Shown here in pieces: positions 15,744 to 16,628 of a stretch of DNA of 16,628 nt. Position numbers and translations under genes: made by a program. Source of the DNA: an uncultured Selenomonadaceae bacterium. GTDB lineage: Bacteria > Bacillota > Negativicutes > Selenomonadales > Selenomonadaceae. Within the stretch, counting starts at the first letter, position 1; each line of letters opens with the position of its first letter. The notes below the pieces were generated by a model that was not told where the DNA came from, made no database searches, and saw only the letters and a program-made list of their open reading frames with translations. The stretch is taken from positions 1 through 16,628 of the forward strand of contig CALZDE010000020.1 of assembly GCA_945637225.1 (NCBI GenBank). The letters run 5' to 3'.

Positions 15744-16346
15744 TTAAAATTTAAAGGTTTCCTTGATACCTGACCACTTCTGGTCCTTGTCACTGAGGTT
15801 AAGAGGTGTTCCATCAGACAAAGTATATCCTTCACCGGAAGGAGACCCCTTATATTCACCAACAAGCTGAGGCCACTCGATACCTATCTCTGGATCATTC
15901 CAAGCCAGACCGCCCTCATCACCAGGATGATAAAAATCAGTTACCTTGTAGCAGAATTTAGCCTCATCAGACAATACAAGGAAGCCATGAGCAAAGCCTT
16001 CACTAATGTAAAACTGCTTATGATTTTCCTCGGTAAGCTCTATGCCGTACCACTTGCCATAGGTAGGACTGTCTGCACGAAGGTCAACAGCTACATCAAA
16101 AACTGCCCCCTTGATAACACGAACCAGCTTTCCCTGTGGAAATTCCTTCTGAAAATGCAAGCCACGCAGAACACCCTTTGTACTCATGGATTCATTATCC
16201 TGTACAAAAACCATATTGAGACCCGCTTCCTGCATATCCCTCTGATTATAGGTTTCAGAGAAATAACCACGGCTGTCACCATGAACAGCTGGCTCAATAA
16301 CATATAAACCCTCGATAGGTGCCTTAACAATTTTAATCTGTCCCAT
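15744..16346 (-). CDS. rfbC: dTDP-4-dehydrorhamnose 3,5-epimerase
   Basis: RfbC (RmlC) epimerises dTDP-4-keto-6-deoxyglucose at C3 and C5, the third step towards dTDP-L-rhamnose. The 200-residue cupin-type protein shows the family marks HGDSRGYFSE (22-31), GVLRGLHFQ (58-66) with the probable catalytic base His64, DVAVDLR (84-90), SEGFAHGF (115-122) and the catalytic-region tyrosines Tyr133 and Tyr139 in FCYKVTDFYHPGDEGG. The length is slightly above the common 180-185 residues because of a C-terminal tail. The ATG at 16346 has AGGAGG about 8 bases upstream. It is the first gene of an rfbC-rfbB pair with its own promoter, downstream of a terminated glf gene. Confidence 0.97.
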   Translation of the reverse strand: MGQIKIVKAPIEGLYVIEPAVHGDSRGYFSETYNQRDMQEAGLNMVFVQDNESMSTKGVLRGLHFQKEFPQGKLVRVIKGAVFDVAVDLRADSPTYGKWYGIELTEENHKQFYISEGFAHGFLVLSDEAKFCYKVTDFYHPGDEGGLAWNDPEIGIEWPQLVGEYKGSPSGEGYTLSDGTPLNLSDKDQKWSGIKETFKF

Positions 16347-16383
16347 TACCTAGCCTCCTGAAATATTAGCCTAATCTTTCCTT

Positions 16384-16412
16384 ATTTTACCATATTAATG
16401 AGATATTTTCCA
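16384..16412 (-). promoter_or_regulatory. Promoter of rfbC-rfbB
   Basis: On the minus strand TGGAAA (16412..16407, four of six matches to the -35), 17 bases, then TAAAAT (16389..16384) with an extended TGG before it. Transcription would begin near 16377 and leave a leader of about 30 bases with the AGGAGG site. It sits just after the glf terminator. Confidence 0.6.
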
Positions 16413-16416
16413 TAGT

Positions 16417-16455
16417 AAAAAAAATAAAAAGGACAGCATGACTAACATACCGTCC
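16417..16455 (-). terminator. Intrinsic terminator of the glf transcript
   Basis: On the minus strand GGACGGTATG (16455..16446) pairs with CATGCTGTCC (16440..16431) over ten positions, two of them G-U, with a 5-base loop, followed by a long U-rich tract (16430..16417). It lies 45 bases after the glf stop codon and separates glf from the rfbC promoter. Confidence 0.88.
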
Positions 16456-16500
16456 AAACATACTATATTTACATCATATAGCAAAATTTAAAATTAATTA

Positions 16501-16628
16501 TTATTTAGTAAACTCGTTCTCATAAATCTGCAAAGCACGTTCTACCATATCATCAATATCATAATAACGATATTCAGCTAAACGTCCTACTAATATCAAC
16601 TGATTATATTTTTTAGCTTCCTCAGCAT
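16501..16628 (-). CDS. glf: C-terminal fragment of UDP-galactopyranose mutase (runs off the right edge)
   Basis: The last 41 codons and the TAA stop (16503..16501) of a minus-strand gene that continues beyond the window. The visible residues include LILVGRLAEYRYYDIDDMVE and end in YENEFTK. The GRLAEYRYYDIDD segment matches the conserved C terminus of Glf, the flavoenzyme that converts UDP-galactopyranose to UDP-galactofuranose for surface polysaccharides. The identification rests on this short motif only, but its neighbourhood of dTDP-rhamnose genes fits. A clear terminator follows 45 bases downstream. Confidence 0.8.
   Translation of the reverse strand, partial: AEEAKKYNQLILVGRLAEYRYYDIDDMVERALQIYENEFTK

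Noticed and set aside
1..16628. CRISPR arrays, insertion sequences, tRNA or rRNA genes, phage genes
   Set aside because: No spaced direct repeats, transposase or integrase frames, cloverleaf or rRNA-like segments were seen on either strand.

Overview
The window reads as a piece of chromosome from an anaerobic, AT-rich Firmicute of the Negativicutes type (Selenomonadales, possibly Megamonas- or Selenomonas-like). The grounds are indirect: strong AGGAGG-type ribosome sites, consensus sigma-A promoters, a very large ATP-dependent 2-hydroxyacyl-CoA-dehydratase-type protein typical of strict anaerobes, and dTDP-rhamnose and galactofuranose sugar genes. The genus is a guess from protein flavour, not from a marker gene. 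No mobile element, CRISPR array, tRNA or rRNA was seen.

Left region (1-3600, + strand): a cell-wall recycling operon, murQ-murP-mupG. MurP brings in and phosphorylates MurNAc or MurNAc-GlcNAc, MupG is expected to split the phosphorylated disaccharide, and MurQ removes lactate from MurNAc-6-phosphate to give GlcNAc-6-phosphate. A sigma-A promoter precedes murQ, and a second, outward-facing promoter at the left edge points to a divergent gene outside the window. The operon ends in a bidirectional terminator that it shares with the convergent minus-strand genes.

Centre (3669-12501, - strand), in order of transcription: a 1410-residue protein that fuses two HgdC-type ATPases to two HgdB-like iron-sulphur modules, two tandem DUF445 membrane proteins (ATGA overlap between them), then a chemoreceptor-type protein that carries a PhnD-like solute-binding domain at its C terminus. 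The large gene has its own TTGCAT-N17-TATAAT promoter and an inverted repeat in its leader. The chemoreceptor lies 158 bases further on and may be a separate unit.

Between 12502 and 12877 lies a complete miniature gene that is easy to miss: a consensus promoter overlapping the preceding stop codon, a strong ribosome site, a 51-codon ORF and a terminator.

Right region (12878-16628, - strand): an SbmA/BacA/YddA-type ABC transporter (permease and ATPase in one chain) that probably starts at TTG behind a hairpin-plus-U-tract leader; rfbB and rfbC of dTDP-rhamnose synthesis with their own promoter; and the last 41 codons of a likely UDP-galactopyranose mutase (glf), closed by a clear terminator. 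The right end therefore looks like the edge of a surface-polysaccharide locus.

The most noteworthy items are the internally duplicated all-in-one reductase, the inside-out chemoreceptor with a C-terminal ligand-binding domain, and the autonomous 51-aa gene.
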